A DNA stretch of 42,299 nucleotides, from contig JAAYED010000037.1 in NCBI GenBank assembly GCA_012728955.1, forward strand, positions 1 through 42,299, given 5' to 3'. This document shows, piece by piece, positions 1 to 8,472 of this stretch (position 1 is its first letter; every line of letters begins with the position of its first letter). Source of the DNA: Chloroflexota bacterium (lineage in GTDB: Bacteria; Chloroflexota; Anaerolineae; UBA1429). Position numbers and translations under genes: made by a program. The notes beneath the pieces were generated by a model. The model was not told the origin of the DNA and made no database searches. It was given only the letters and a program-made list of their open reading frames with translations.

Positions 1-102
1 CCGCCGGTGCCGAAGGCTCCGCCGGTGCCGAAGGCTCCGCCGGTGCCGAAGGCTCCGCTGGTGCCGAAGGCTCCGCCGGTGCCGAAGGCTCCGCTGGTGC
101 CG
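1..102. repeat. 18-bp tandem repeat inside a coding region
   Basis: Five full copies and part of a sixth of an 18-bp unit (ccgccggtgccgaaggct, with a c/t variant at the fifth base) run from the left edge. On the minus strand the unit encodes the hexapeptide Ala-Glu-Pro-Ser-Ala-Pro, so the repeat forms a proline/alanine-rich tail on the glycosyltransferase that reads in from the right. The array continues beyond the window, so its copy number is unknown. Confidence 0.9.
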
Positions 103-1687
103 GGCTGCCCTCCAGCACGAGGTACAGCAGGCGCGCCTCGCTCTCCAGGTCGCCCCGCTCGAATGCTCCGGGCCGTACCCGCCACTGCCAGCCACCGGGC
201 AGCGCCGCCCACAGCCGCTGCTGGTCGGCGTGAGGCCAGAGGAGGGCCAGCAGCGGTACCTGCGGATTGGCGGGCCCGGGCTGGCCCTCCTCCAGCAACA
301 CCAGGCGCTCGCCGGCACTCACCAGGAAGGGGATCGAAGGAAAGCCCTCCCACAGCCGATGGGAAAGCCACACGCTGCCGCCCTCCGCAGCCGATCGCTC
401 ACCCTCCCCCTGCCAGCCCTGGCCCAGCTGTCGATTGACCTCCGCCGCCAACTCGGCAGCGCCCGTCTCGAACTGGTAATAGACCGCCTCGCTGCCGAGA
501 TGCCGGGTATAGGCGCGCCAGTCCAGCCAGCCGCTGGTGGCCAGCAGCGCCACCACCATCCCCAGCGCCGCCCAGCGTGCTGCCCCGCGCAGATGCGAGA
601 GCAGCGCATCCAGCGCCACGGCGGGGAGCAGCAGCAGCGCGGGCAACATGCCCACCCCCCGCAAAAAGTGCGGGGCGCCCTCGGCCAGCAGTGTGGGCAG
701 CGACAGCGCCACCAGCCACACCAGCACCAGCCGCGCCGCCCCGCACCGTTTGGCCTGCAGCACCAGCCAACCCAGCCCCGCGTAGCCTGCAAGCCCCACT
801 GCCGGCGTGAACACCGCCCGCCAGGGCACATTATGCCGCGGGATAAAGTCGCCGCCGTACACCAGCATGCGGACCGTGCGCCAGAGGTTGGTGGCCAGCG
901 CCAGCCAGGGGCGGCCGCCGCTGATGGCCGGGTTCAGAATCGACACCTGCGCCGTGCGCCCGGCGCCGCCACGCTGCAGCAGATACAACGCGAGGGGGCT
1001 GGCCAGCACCAGCCCAGCGCCCAGCGCCAGGGCCCAGCCACGCCACCAGACCCTGGCCCGCGCCTGCCGATCCAGGGCGCTCCAGATCAGCCAGGCGCCC
1101 AGCGCCAGCGGGATCATGCGCGCCGCCAGATAGGTAAAAGCGCAGCCTCCCAGCAGGGCACCGCCGGCGGCCATCCAGGCGCCAGAGCGCAGCCGCTGCC
1201 CGCGCCAGAGCGCCGCCAGGGCCAGCGCCGAGAGCAGGGGCAACAACCCGGCGCGAAAGACCACCCGGCTGAGGTTCAACAGCCATACCGTGCTGACGCC
1301 CAGCGCCGCCGCCAGCAGCCCCACCCGGGGCCCGAACAGCTCCCGCCCCAGCCAGTAGAGCGCGGGAATGGTGAGCGTCCCCACCACCAGCGACACCGCT
1401 CGCAGCGCCAGGGGCGTGCGGCCCATCAGACGCACCGCCAGGGCCAGCAGATAGATCAGCAGGGGTTCGCGGCCGTTGTTGGCCTCAAAATAGATCGGAC
1501 GCTCCCCCTGCAGCACGCGCAGGGCGTCCAACCCGTTCTGGGCCTCGTCGCGGTAGAGCGATTGCGGTGCCAGGTCCAGCGCCCGGAGCCGCAGCCATCC
1601 GCCGAGCAGCAGGCAGGCCAGCAGAGCCAGCGCCAGCAGCAGCCGCTGCCGCCGGGAGGGATCGTGGTGAGCAGCCTCGGTGTACAT
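1..1687 (-). CDS. GT39/ArnT-like membrane glycosyltransferase, C-terminus cut by window edge
   Basis: The frame from ATG 1687 is open for 562 codons down to the left edge with no stop. The protein starts with a short basic stretch and a first membrane segment (LLLALALLACLLLGG). A luminal loop follows with the acidic motif YRDEAQNGLDALRVLQGERP and then NNGREP, which is typical of the PMT/ArnT (GT39, PMT_2) family using a lipid-linked sugar donor. At least eight further hydrophobic helices follow, then a soluble C-terminal part from about residue 400. The end is a repeated AEPSAP tail (about residues 527-562) of the kind used as a flexible extracytoplasmic linker. Its acceptor is unknown. The next gene on the same strand ends at 1769 and has a separate promoter. 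Family assignment is fairly secure, substrate is not. Confidence 0.8.
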   Translation of the reverse strand, partial: MYTEAAHHDPSRRQRLLLALALLACLLLGGWLRLRALDLAPQSLYRDEAQNGLDALRVLQGERPIYFEANNGREPLLIYLLALAVRLMGRTPLALRAVSLVVGTLTIPALYWLGRELFGPRVGLLAAALGVSTVWLLNLSRVVFRAGLLPLLSALALAALWRGQRLRSGAWMAAGGALLGGCAFTYLAARMIPLALGAWLIWSALDRQARARVWWRGWALALGAGLVLASPLALYLLQRGGAGRTAQVSILNPAISGGRPWLALATNLWRTVRMLVYGGDFIPRHNVPWRAVFTPAVGLAGYAGLGWLVLQAKRCGAARLVLVWLVALSLPTLLAEGAPHFLRGVGMLPALLLLPAVALDALLSHLRGAARWAALGMVVALLATSGWLDWRAYTRHLGSEAVYYQFETGAAELAAEVNRQLGQGWQGEGERSAAEGGSVWLSHRLWEGFPSIPFLVSAGERLVLLEEGQPGPANPQVPLLALLWPHADQQRLWAALPGGWQWRVRPGAFERGDLESEARLLYLVLEGSPAPAEPSAPAEPSAPAEPSAPAEPSAPAEPSAPA

Positions 1688-1696
1688 CGCCGGCCG

Positions 1697-1724
1697 AGTA
1701 TAGCATCGGCGGAGCCTGCGTCAA
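1697..1724 (-). promoter_or_regulatory. sigma-70-type promoter for the GT39 gene
   Basis: On the minus strand TTGACG (1719-1724) and an extended -10 TGCTATACT (hexamer 1697-1702) are 16 bp apart. The predicted transcription start lies about 3 nt before the ATG at 1687, so the mRNA would be leaderless or nearly so. Confidence 0.65.
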
Positions 1725-1768
1725 CGAGCGCCAGCGCGGGCGGTGTGCGACGGCCTCCGGCATGGCCC

Positions 1769-2812
1769 CTACAAAAAGGGCAGCAGCGGGCGGCAGGGCC
1801 CCGGAGGATCCTCGCCCAGCGCCTCCGCCAGGCGTCCCAGCGCCCGGGAGCGCGTCTTGGCCAGGAGCTCGGCGCCCTCCTGACTGGTATCCAGTTCATA
1901 GCTCCTGCGATGGTTCTCCCAGTGCTGCACCGCCACCGTCAGCGGGATCTGCAGCCGCGTCCACACCCAGGCCAGCAGCTCGCCGTACATGCGCTCCAGC
2001 CCAAAGGCCCCAAAGGACGAGACGGGTTGCCCGTCCCAGGTGGGACGCGGCATCTCACCGATCACGCCCCCCAGCAGAGTGGCCTCCACAGCCGGCACCG
2101 TCTCGGGCGCATAGTGCCAATAGTCCCAGGGGGAGAGGCTGCCCGTATCCGGATCGGGATCGGCAAAGAGCAGCGCCGCCAGCTCGCGCCCATAGACCTT
2201 GTAACCGCTGGAGATATCGGGCACCACCCCCGGTCGGCAAAAGGCCAGGTCCAGAGCCCTGCCCTGCCGAGCCAGCGCATAGGTGAGCGCATCGATGGTC
2301 AGCCCGTCCAGCAGCGTCTCCATCTGGCCGCGCACCCAGCCCATGGGCCGCTCGCGGCTGGCACGGGCACCGATCATCACCACGCGTCCATGGCCACAAC
2401 TGGCTGCCATGGCGGCCGCCGAGCGCACCAGCGTGGGCAGCGCCGCCGCCAGGTGGTCGCCGTCGCCATCCAGTGCCGCCAACCAGTTCACCTGGGGATG
2501 CGCCTCCAGCGCCGCGCTGAAACCCTGCCGCAGAACCCCCAGCTTGCCCTGGTTCTCGCGGTTGTCGACCAGATGCATGCCCTGCGCCGAGGGAGACAGC
2601 CCCGCCAGCACACGGCGCGCCACCGGGCCACTGTGCCCGTCGCCATCCACCATCAGCCACACCTGCTCCGGCCGCACAAAGGCAGGCAGATCGACGATGG
2701 TCATGCGCAGCAGGCGCTCCATCAGCCCCTCGTCGGCAGTGGTGCCAAAGTAGATCGGGACGATGACTGCCAGCTCGCGAGCCAGATCGCTCTGTGTGCG
2801 CCACGGTTGCAT
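1769..2812 (-). CDS. GT-A-fold glycosyltransferase-like protein (347 aa)
   Basis: The N-terminus shows a nucleotide-sugar-transferase-like pattern: a hydrophobic strand LAVIVPIYFG, a later VWLMVDGDGHSG segment, the NRENQGKLGVLRQGF element similar to the N-x-G-x-x-x-A-x-N-x-G region of family 2 enzymes, and an acidic DGDGDH near residue 135 in the position of a metal-binding DxD. No membrane segment is evident, so a cytoplasmic enzyme is likely. The ATG at 2812 lies one base after the stop of the upstream flavin oxidoreductase, so the two are translationally coupled and share its promoter. Longer upstream starts would overlap that gene heavily and were not chosen. The acceptor and donor cannot be read from the sequence. 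Confidence 0.6.
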   Translation of the reverse strand: MQPWRTQSDLARELAVIVPIYFGTTADEGLMERLLRMTIVDLPAFVRPEQVWLMVDGDGHSGPVARRVLAGLSPSAQGMHLVDNRENQGKLGVLRQGFSAALEAHPQVNWLAALDGDGDHLAAALPTLVRSAAAMAASCGHGRVVMIGARASRERPMGWVRGQMETLLDGLTIDALTYALARQGRALDLAFCRPGVVPDISSGYKVYGRELAALLFADPDPDTGSLSPWDYWHYAPETVPAVEATLLGGVIGEMPRPTWDGQPVSSFGAFGLERMYGELLAWVWTRLQIPLTVAVQHWENHRRSYELDTSQEGAELLAKTRSRALGRLAEALGEDPPGPCRPLLPFL

Positions 2813-2813
2813 C

Positions 2814-4169
2814 TCAGGCCTGCCTTTCCCGCGCCGCCCGCCGCCCCTCGCGATAGATGGGGGCGTACACCGTCCGATCAAAGGGCACACAGCCCGAGCG
2901 GCCGTGGTCCCGCATGATCTGGGTGCAGCGGGAACAGGTGACGCACATGCGATCGGGATCCGGCGCCCTGCCGGCCAGCAGGTCGCGCGGCAGGTCGGGG
3001 CAGGCAAAAGCCATGCGGCCCAGGCCCACCAGGTCTGCAGCGCCCTCGGCCACCAGGGCCACAGCGGCGTTGCCCAGATACTGCCGCAGCCAGGAGACGC
3101 CGCTGGCCAGCACCAGCATCCCGGGCACCGCCTCCTTGACCGCCCGGGCCAGCCCGAGGATGCGCGCCACGCCCTCCAGAGGATGCTCCTGCGGCCGATA
3201 GCCGCCGATCACGTTCTGATCAAAGGGCCGGTTGATGTGCGGCGTATAGTAGGGGTTGCCCGCGGTCACATTCACCAGGGTCACACCGGCCTCCAGCAAC
3301 AGCCGGATCAGCTGCAGCGGCTCGCGCAGATCGGGCACTGCCGGATCCTCCCGGCTCACCCCCCATCCCCAGGGATAGGGGTGCCCGTCATACACGTTGA
3401 GCCGCAGCGTGATGCGCGCCTGGGGCACCTCGGCCCGCACCCGGCGCACCGTCTCCAGCAAAAAGCGTGTGCGGTTCTCAAAAGAGCCACCATACCGGCC
3501 CGGGCGGGTGTGCGCCGCCAGCAACTCCGAGATCAGGTAGCGGTGGCAGGCCTTGATGTCCACGCCGTCAAAGCCCGCCTGCAGCGCCAGGCGCACGGCC
3601 TCCACATAGGTCTCCTGCAGGCGATCCAGCGCCTCATCGCTGATCAGGGGGTAATCGGCGGGGATGCCCATGGCCTGGTCCAGCAGGCCGTCGTGGTGGG
3701 CGATGATGGGCGCCGGGCGTTCCCCGGGGCGGCTGTAGCGCCCCGAGTGCGCCAGCTGGATGACCGTAAAAGGCCTGAAGGCGCTGCCAGAAACGCGCTG
3801 CGCCTCTTCCAGGGCCCGCTGCCGCAATTGGGCAAAGGCGGCTTCTGTCTCTGCGGTGAGCAGCAGCTGACGGGGGTTGGCGCGGGCCTCGGGGGCGATG
3901 GCGGTGGCCTCGAACCAGAGCAGGCCCGCCCCGCCGCCGGCAAAACGCAGATAGCGCCGCGTGGTGAGCGTATCCGGCCGGCCCGCCAGAGTGCCGTCGC
4001 ACCCCTCCATGGGCTGGATCGCCAGCCGGTTGGGCGCGGTCATATCCCCGATGCAGAGCGGCTGCGCCAGGGGCGAGAGATCCTCTTGCAGGGCAAGCGA
4101 AAGCCCCAGCGCGTCGCGTTCAGCGATCAGCTCGGCCAGGCTGCGATAGTGAAAGGGCTGATGGGGCAT
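2814..4169 (-). CDS. Old Yellow Enzyme family NADH:flavin oxidoreductase (451 aa)
   Basis: This is a TIM-barrel FMN enzyme of the OYE / 2,4-dienoyl-CoA reductase type. Visible family features are APNRLAIQPMEG near the N-terminus, the substrate/FMN region QLAHSGRYS, GFDGVDIKACHRYLISEL, the SFENRTRFLLE segment and the phosphate-binding end ADLVGLGRMAFACPDL. Close to the C-terminus it carries C-x2-C-x2-C-x11-C, similar to the 4Fe-4S site of the iron-sulfur members, but the protein ends soon after and lacks their C-terminal FAD/NAD domains. The start at 4169 has AGGAG 5 nt upstream, preferred over an ATG 33 bp further out. It is the first gene of a two-gene unit with the glycosyltransferase-like gene. 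The natural substrate is unknown. Confidence 0.85.
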   Translation of the reverse strand: MPHQPFHYRSLAELIAERDALGLSLALQEDLSPLAQPLCIGDMTAPNRLAIQPMEGCDGTLAGRPDTLTTRRYLRFAGGGAGLLWFEATAIAPEARANPRQLLLTAETEAAFAQLRQRALEEAQRVSGSAFRPFTVIQLAHSGRYSRPGERPAPIIAHHDGLLDQAMGIPADYPLISDEALDRLQETYVEAVRLALQAGFDGVDIKACHRYLISELLAAHTRPGRYGGSFENRTRFLLETVRRVRAEVPQARITLRLNVYDGHPYPWGWGVSREDPAVPDLREPLQLIRLLLEAGVTLVNVTAGNPYYTPHINRPFDQNVIGGYRPQEHPLEGVARILGLARAVKEAVPGMLVLASGVSWLRQYLGNAAVALVAEGAADLVGLGRMAFACPDLPRDLLAGRAPDPDRMCVTCSRCTQIMRDHGRSGCVPFDRTVYAPIYREGRRAARERQA

Positions 4170-4211
4170 GCCTACTCCTTGCCGCAGATTGATGGTGCGC
4201 ATCTGCCGGAA

Positions 4212-4241
4212 ACCCTAGCACGCCGGGGGTTACCCTGTCAA
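4212..4241 (-). promoter_or_regulatory. promoter for the OYE gene
   Basis: TTGACA (4236-4241) and an extended -10 TGCTAGGGT (hexamer 4212-4217) are separated by 18 bp on the minus strand, about 43 bp before the ATG at 4169. No gene is seen between here and 4362. Confidence 0.6.
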
Positions 4242-4362
4242 CCGAGCCACGGCACAGGCAGAGGATACAACGGCTGCCTCTTGATCCAGCCGCGGGAGTG
4301 GAGCCCCGCGACCGTGGCCGCCGGAGCGTCGTTCGGGCGAGCCCCACACCCCTCAGACAGCC

Positions 4363-5058
4363 TCACCCACCGGACCAAGACCGGGCCATGGCCAGCGCCA
4401 TCACTACCAGCGCCAGATAGCCCAGGTTCTGCAACAGGCCCGCCAGATAGGTGAGCGCCGCAGCCTGCAGCACCTGCCGGGCGCCCTCCAGATCCTGCTC
4501 GGCAGCCAGTCCCGAGGCCCGCAGCGCCTCCAGCGCGCGGCGGCTGGCGTTGCGCTCTACCGGCAGGGCCACAATGCCCAGCAGCAGCAGGGCCAGCACC
4601 AGGGCCAGGCCCAGCGCCAGCACCACTGGGGAGCGCAGCACGAGCCCCAGCCCCACCACGCCCATGGAAATGCCCGCGTAACGCCCCACGCGCCCGCCCA
4701 GCCAGGCACGCAGCCGCATCAGAGGATAGTTCTCGGCATCCTGCTGGGCGTGCAGCACCTCGTGCGCCACAATGCCCAGTGCCGTCACCGAGTCGGAGGT
4801 GGCCTGCTCCTCGCTGAGCACCAGCGTGTGGTCTGCAGGGTCGTAATGGTCGCCAGTGCGGCCCAGCAGGAGCGCGATGTGGACATCTTGCAAGCCCAGC
4901 CAGGCGATCAGCGCCTCCGCCAAGTCAGCTCCCAGAATGCCCCGCCCGTTGCGCACCGTGGCCCAGCGCGCATAGGTACGGCGCAGCCGGCGCTGGGCGT
5001 ACCAACCCACCAGCGCCGGCATGATCAACCATAACCAGAACCAGATTCGCGCTTGCAC
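4363..5058 (-). CDS. YugP-type membrane zinc metallopeptidase (231 aa)
   Basis: The order is an N-terminal membrane anchor (residues about 4-20), a cytoplasmic or extracytoplasmic catalytic part with HEVLHAQQD (HExxH zinc motif, near residue 99), two long hydrophobic segments after residue 125, the conserved family element LPVERNASRRALEAL, and a last membrane helix. This matches the Zn_peptidase_2 (YugP) family in length and motif order. The start is a GTG at 5058 with a purine-rich GGGGTG 7 nt upstream. It begins 21 bp after the carB stop on the same strand and is probably read from the carB promoter. The biological substrate of the family is not established. Confidence 0.85.
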   Translation of the reverse strand: MQARIWFWLWLIMPALVGWYAQRRLRRTYARWATVRNGRGILGADLAEALIAWLGLQDVHIALLLGRTGDHYDPADHTLVLSEEQATSDSVTALGIVAHEVLHAQQDAENYPLMRLRAWLGGRVGRYAGISMGVVGLGLVLRSPVVLALGLALVLALLLLGIVALPVERNASRRALEALRASGLAAEQDLEGARQVLQAAALTYLAGLLQNLGYLALVVMALAMARSWSGG

Positions 5059-5079
5059 GATGCCGCACCCCGCAGGGGC

Positions 5080-8000
5080 TCAGTCGAAGCGGATGTCCTT
5101 GCGGTAGCTCTGCAGCGAGCGCACACCCCCATGGCCCGCCAGGCCGGCTGCGATGCCCTCCACCGAGGCCAGAGCCGCCGCCAGCGTGGTGATATAGGGC
5201 ACCTTGTACTGGATGGCGGCCTTGCGCAGGTACGAGTCGTCGCGGTGGCCCACCTGGCCGGTGGGCGTGTTGACCACGATATTGATCCGCCGGTTCACGA
5301 TCTCGTCCACGATATTGGGGCGGCCCTCCTGGAGTTTCAGGATGTGCGTGGTCTCGATACCGTGCTCGGCCAGGAACTGGCGCGTGCCCGTGGTGGCGCG
5401 GATGTCAAAGCCCAACTGGCTGAAACCCCGGGCCACCCGCACCAGCGCATCGTTCTTTTCCGCCACCGAGATGAGCACCGTGCCCGCCGTGGGCAGCGCC
5501 GGCTGCGCCGCCTCCTCCGCCTTGTAAAAGGCCCGCCCGTAGGTCTCCGCCAGGCCCAGCACCTCACCGGTGGAGCGCATCTCGGGCCCCAAGAGCGGAT
5601 CCACTTCGGGGAACATGCTAAAGGGGAACACCGCCTCCTTGACGCCATAGTGCGGGATGTGCATCTCGCGCAGATTCAACTCTTGCAGCGGCACGCCCAC
5701 AATCAGCCGCGTGGCCAGCCGCGCCATGGAGATGCCGCAGACCTTGCTCACCAGCGGCACCGTGCGCGAGGCCCGCGGGTTGGCCTCCAACACATACACC
5801 TTGCCCTTTTCGATGGCGAACTGCACATTGATCAATCCCACCACGTCCAGCTCGCGGCCGATGAGCCTTGTGTACTCGGCGATGGTGGCCAGATGTTCCG
5901 GCGACAGGGTAACCGGCGGGATCACACAGGCCGAATCGCCCGAGTGCACCCCCGCCAGCTCGATGTGCTCCATCACCGAGGGCACAAAGGCCACGGTTCC
6001 GTCCGCCAGGGCGTCGGCCTCGGCCTCGGTGGCCTCCTGCAGAAAGCGGTCGATCAGGATGGGGCGCTCGGGCGAGATCTCGACGGCGTTGGCCACGTAC
6101 TGGGCCAGCATCTCGACATCGTGCACGATCTCCATGCCCCGCCCGCCCAGCACAAAGGAGGGGCGCACCATCACCGGATAGCCGATCCCCTCGGCCACCG
6201 CCACGGCCTCCTCAAAGGTGCTGGCCATCCCCGACTCGGGCATGGGGATGTGCAGCTCTTCCATGCGCTTGCGGAACAGGTCGCGGTCCTCCGCCATGGC
6301 GATGGCCGCCGGCGCCGTGCCCAGGATGTGCACCCCCGCCGCCTCCAGCTGTTCCGCCAGGTTGAGCGGGGTCTGCCCGCCAAACTGCACGATCACGCCC
6401 TCGGGCTGCTCGGCCTCGTAAATGCTGAGCACCTCTTCCAGGGTGAGGGGCTCGAAATAGAGCCGATCGCTGGTGTCATAGTCGGTGGAGACCGTCTCGG
6501 GGTTGCAGTTGACCATGATGGTCTCGATGCCTTCGTCGCGCAGCGCAAAGGCGGCGTGCACGCAGCAATAGTCAAACTCGATCCCCTGGCCGATGCGGTT
6601 GGGTCCTCCGCCCAGGATCATCACCTTGCGGCGATCGCTGCGGGCGATGGGCTCGCCCCCATTGTAGGTAGAGTAATAGTAGCGCGCGTCCTCCGCACCG
6701 CTCACGGGCACGCTGTCCCAGCGCTCCACCACGCCCAGCGCTTCACGGCGCTGGCGCACCGCCTGTTCACTGACCCCCAGCAGCCTGGCCAGGTAGCGAT
6801 CCGCAAAGCCGTTGCGCTTGGCCTGGATGAGCAGCGCATCGGGGGGCAGAGCGCCCTTGAACTCGAGCAGCTGCTGCTCCTCCTCCACCAGCTCTTGCAT
6901 CTGCTGCAGGAACCAACGGTGGATGTGCGTGCGCTGGTGCAGCGTCTCGATATCGGCACCCTTGCGCAGCGCCTCGTAGAGGATAAACTGCCGTTCGCTG
7001 GTGGGCTCACGCAGCAGGGTCAGCAGCTCTTCCAGCGGCCGCGCGGCATAGTCCCGGGCGAAACCCAGCCCATAGCGCCCGATCTCCAGCGAGCGGATGG
7101 CCTTTTGAAAGGCCTCTTTATAGGTCTTGCCCAGGCTCATCACCTCGCCCACCGCGCGCATCTGTGTGCCCAGGTGATCCACGGCGCCCGGGAACTTTTC
7201 AAAGGCCCAGCGGGCAAACTTGACCACCACCTGATCTCCGGAGGGCGTGTAGCGGTCCAGCGTGCCATCGCGCCAGTAGGGCAGCTCGTCCAGCGTCAGG
7301 CCGGCGGCCAGCAGCGCAGACACCCGCGCGATGGGAAAGCCCGTGGCCTTGGAGGCTAATGCCGAAGAACGCGAGGTGCGCGGGTTGATCTCGATGATCA
7401 CCACCCGGTCGGTGATGGGGTCGTGGGCGAACTGCATGTTGGTGCCACCCACCACCTGGATCGCCTCGGCGATACGATACGAGTAGCCCTCCAGCCGGGC
7501 GACGAGCTCGGGCGAGGCGGTGATCATGGGCGCCACGCAGAACGAGTCGCCGGTGTGGACGCCCATGGGATCCACATTCTCGATGGTGCACACGGTGATC
7601 ATCTGGTTTCTGGCGTCTCGCACCACCTCGATCTCGAGCTCTTCCCAGCCCAGCACCGACTCTTCGATCAGCACCTGGCCGATCATCGAGGCAGAGAGGC
7701 CACGGCGCGCCACCTCGTCCAGCTCGACCACGTTGTACACCAGCCCGCCGCCGGTGCCGCCCAGGGTATAGGCCGGTCGCACCACCACCGGATAACCCAG
7801 CTTTTCTGCGATGCTCTCGGCCTCTTCCACGGTATAAGCCGGCTCGCTGCGGGGCACGTCGATGCCCAGCCCCTTCATCAGCTCCTTGAAGATGATGCGG
7901 TCCTCGCCTCGCTCGATAGCCTCCAGCTGGACGCCGATCACCTCGACACCGAACTCTTCCAGCACCCCCGCCTTGGCCAGCTCGGACACGAGGTTCAGGC

Positions 8001-8283
8001 CCGTCTGACCGCCCAGGTTGGGCAACAGCGCGTCGGGGCGCTCCAGCTCGATGATCTGGCGCATGCGCTCCACGTTCAAGGGCTCGATGTAGGTAGCGTC
8101 CGCCATGCCCGGATCCGTCATGATGGTGGCGGGATTAGAGTTGACCAGCACCACCTCATAGCCGAGGGAACGAAGGGCCTTGCACGCCTGGGTGCCGGAA
8201 TAGTCAAACTCGCACGCCTGGCCGATCACGATCGGGCCAGACCCGATGATCATCACGCGTCGAATGTCTTCTCGCTTTGGCAT
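5080..8283 (-). CDS. carB: carbamoyl-phosphate synthase large subunit (1067 aa)
   Basis: CarB makes carbamoyl phosphate from bicarbonate, ammonia released by CarA, and two ATP, feeding arginine and pyrimidine synthesis. The protein begins MPKREDIRRVMIIGSGPIVI and shows the two homologous ATP-grasp halves: the first with EYSGTQ-like FDYSGTQACKAL, NSNPATIMTDP and EINPRTSRSSALASKATG; the second with MILGGGPNRIGQGIEFDY, NCNPETVSTDYD, FGGQTPLNLA and VLEANPRASRTVPLVSK. The C-terminal MGS-like allosteric domain has GFDIRATTGTRQFLAEHGI. Length is normal for the family. The start at 8283 has GAGG 7 nt upstream; an in-frame start 63 bp earlier was not used because it lacks a site and carries no conserved sequence. 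carA is not in this window. Confidence 0.97.
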   Translation of the reverse strand: MPKREDIRRVMIIGSGPIVIGQACEFDYSGTQACKALRSLGYEVVLVNSNPATIMTDPGMADATYIEPLNVERMRQIIELERPDALLPNLGGQTGLNLVSELAKAGVLEEFGVEVIGVQLEAIERGEDRIIFKELMKGLGIDVPRSEPAYTVEEAESIAEKLGYPVVVRPAYTLGGTGGGLVYNVVELDEVARRGLSASMIGQVLIEESVLGWEELEIEVVRDARNQMITVCTIENVDPMGVHTGDSFCVAPMITASPELVARLEGYSYRIAEAIQVVGGTNMQFAHDPITDRVVIIEINPRTSRSSALASKATGFPIARVSALLAAGLTLDELPYWRDGTLDRYTPSGDQVVVKFARWAFEKFPGAVDHLGTQMRAVGEVMSLGKTYKEAFQKAIRSLEIGRYGLGFARDYAARPLEELLTLLREPTSERQFILYEALRKGADIETLHQRTHIHRWFLQQMQELVEEEQQLLEFKGALPPDALLIQAKRNGFADRYLARLLGVSEQAVRQRREALGVVERWDSVPVSGAEDARYYYSTYNGGEPIARSDRRKVMILGGGPNRIGQGIEFDYCCVHAAFALRDEGIETIMVNCNPETVSTDYDTSDRLYFEPLTLEEVLSIYEAEQPEGVIVQFGGQTPLNLAEQLEAAGVHILGTAPAAIAMAEDRDLFRKRMEELHIPMPESGMASTFEEAVAVAEGIGYPVMVRPSFVLGGRGMEIVHDVEMLAQYVANAVEISPERPILIDRFLQEATEAEADALADGTVAFVPSVMEHIELAGVHSGDSACVIPPVTLSPEHLATIAEYTRLIGRELDVVGLINVQFAIEKGKVYVLEANPRASRTVPLVSKVCGISMARLATRLIVGVPLQELNLREMHIPHYGVKEAVFPFSMFPEVDPLLGPEMRSTGEVLGLAETYGRAFYKAEEAAQPALPTAGTVLISVAEKNDALVRVARGFSQLGFDIRATTGTRQFLAEHGIETTHILKLQEGRPNIVDEIVNRRINIVVNTPTGQVGHRDDSYLRKAAIQYKVPYITTLAAALASVEGIAAGLAGHGGVRSLQSYRKDIRFD

Positions 8284-8355
8284 CGTCCATCCTCTTGGGC
8301 CGGCGGGTTTACCGAAAGACCTCCCGGCGCACCGTCCGGGAGCCATATCCAGCCC

Positions 8356-8384
8356 ATTCTAGCGAGTTCCGTCCAGAGTGCCAA
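8356..8384 (-). promoter_or_regulatory. promoter for carB
   Basis: TTGGCA (8379-8384) and TAGAAT (8356-8361) are 17 bp apart on the minus strand, giving a leader of about 65 nt before the carB start. No arginine-repressor-like box or pyrimidine attenuator was recognised in the leader. Confidence 0.65.
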
Positions 8385-8423
8385 CCGTCGCCTCGGACCG
8401 TTCGGCAGCGGCAGTACACAACA

Positions 8424-8454
8424 ACGACGCCCGGCCGGATGGGTCGGGCGTCGT
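8424..8454 (-). terminator. intrinsic terminator of the MarR/ABC exporter operon
   Basis: A perfect 10-bp stem (acgacgcccg / cgggcgtcgt) with an 11-nt loop follows the ABC gene stop (8473) and, read on the minus strand, is followed by TTGTTGTG. It separates the exporter operon from the carB promoter. Confidence 0.75.
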
Positions 8455-8472
8455 AAGAGTCCCGCAAGAGGC

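Noticed and set aside
1-102. CRISPR-like array
   Set aside because: The 18-bp units are directly adjacent with no spacers and keep a reading frame, so this is a coding tandem repeat.
230-2917. 895-codon open frame on the plus strand
   Set aside because: It runs antisense through the GT39 and glycosyltransferase genes, is rich in Gln, His, Arg and Pro, and crosses gene borders and a promoter. It is a by-product of codon bias in the minus-strand genes.
5053-7359. 768-codon plus-strand open frame
   Set aside because: Entirely antisense to carB, whose identity is certain; composition is His/Gln/Leu-rich without any domain.
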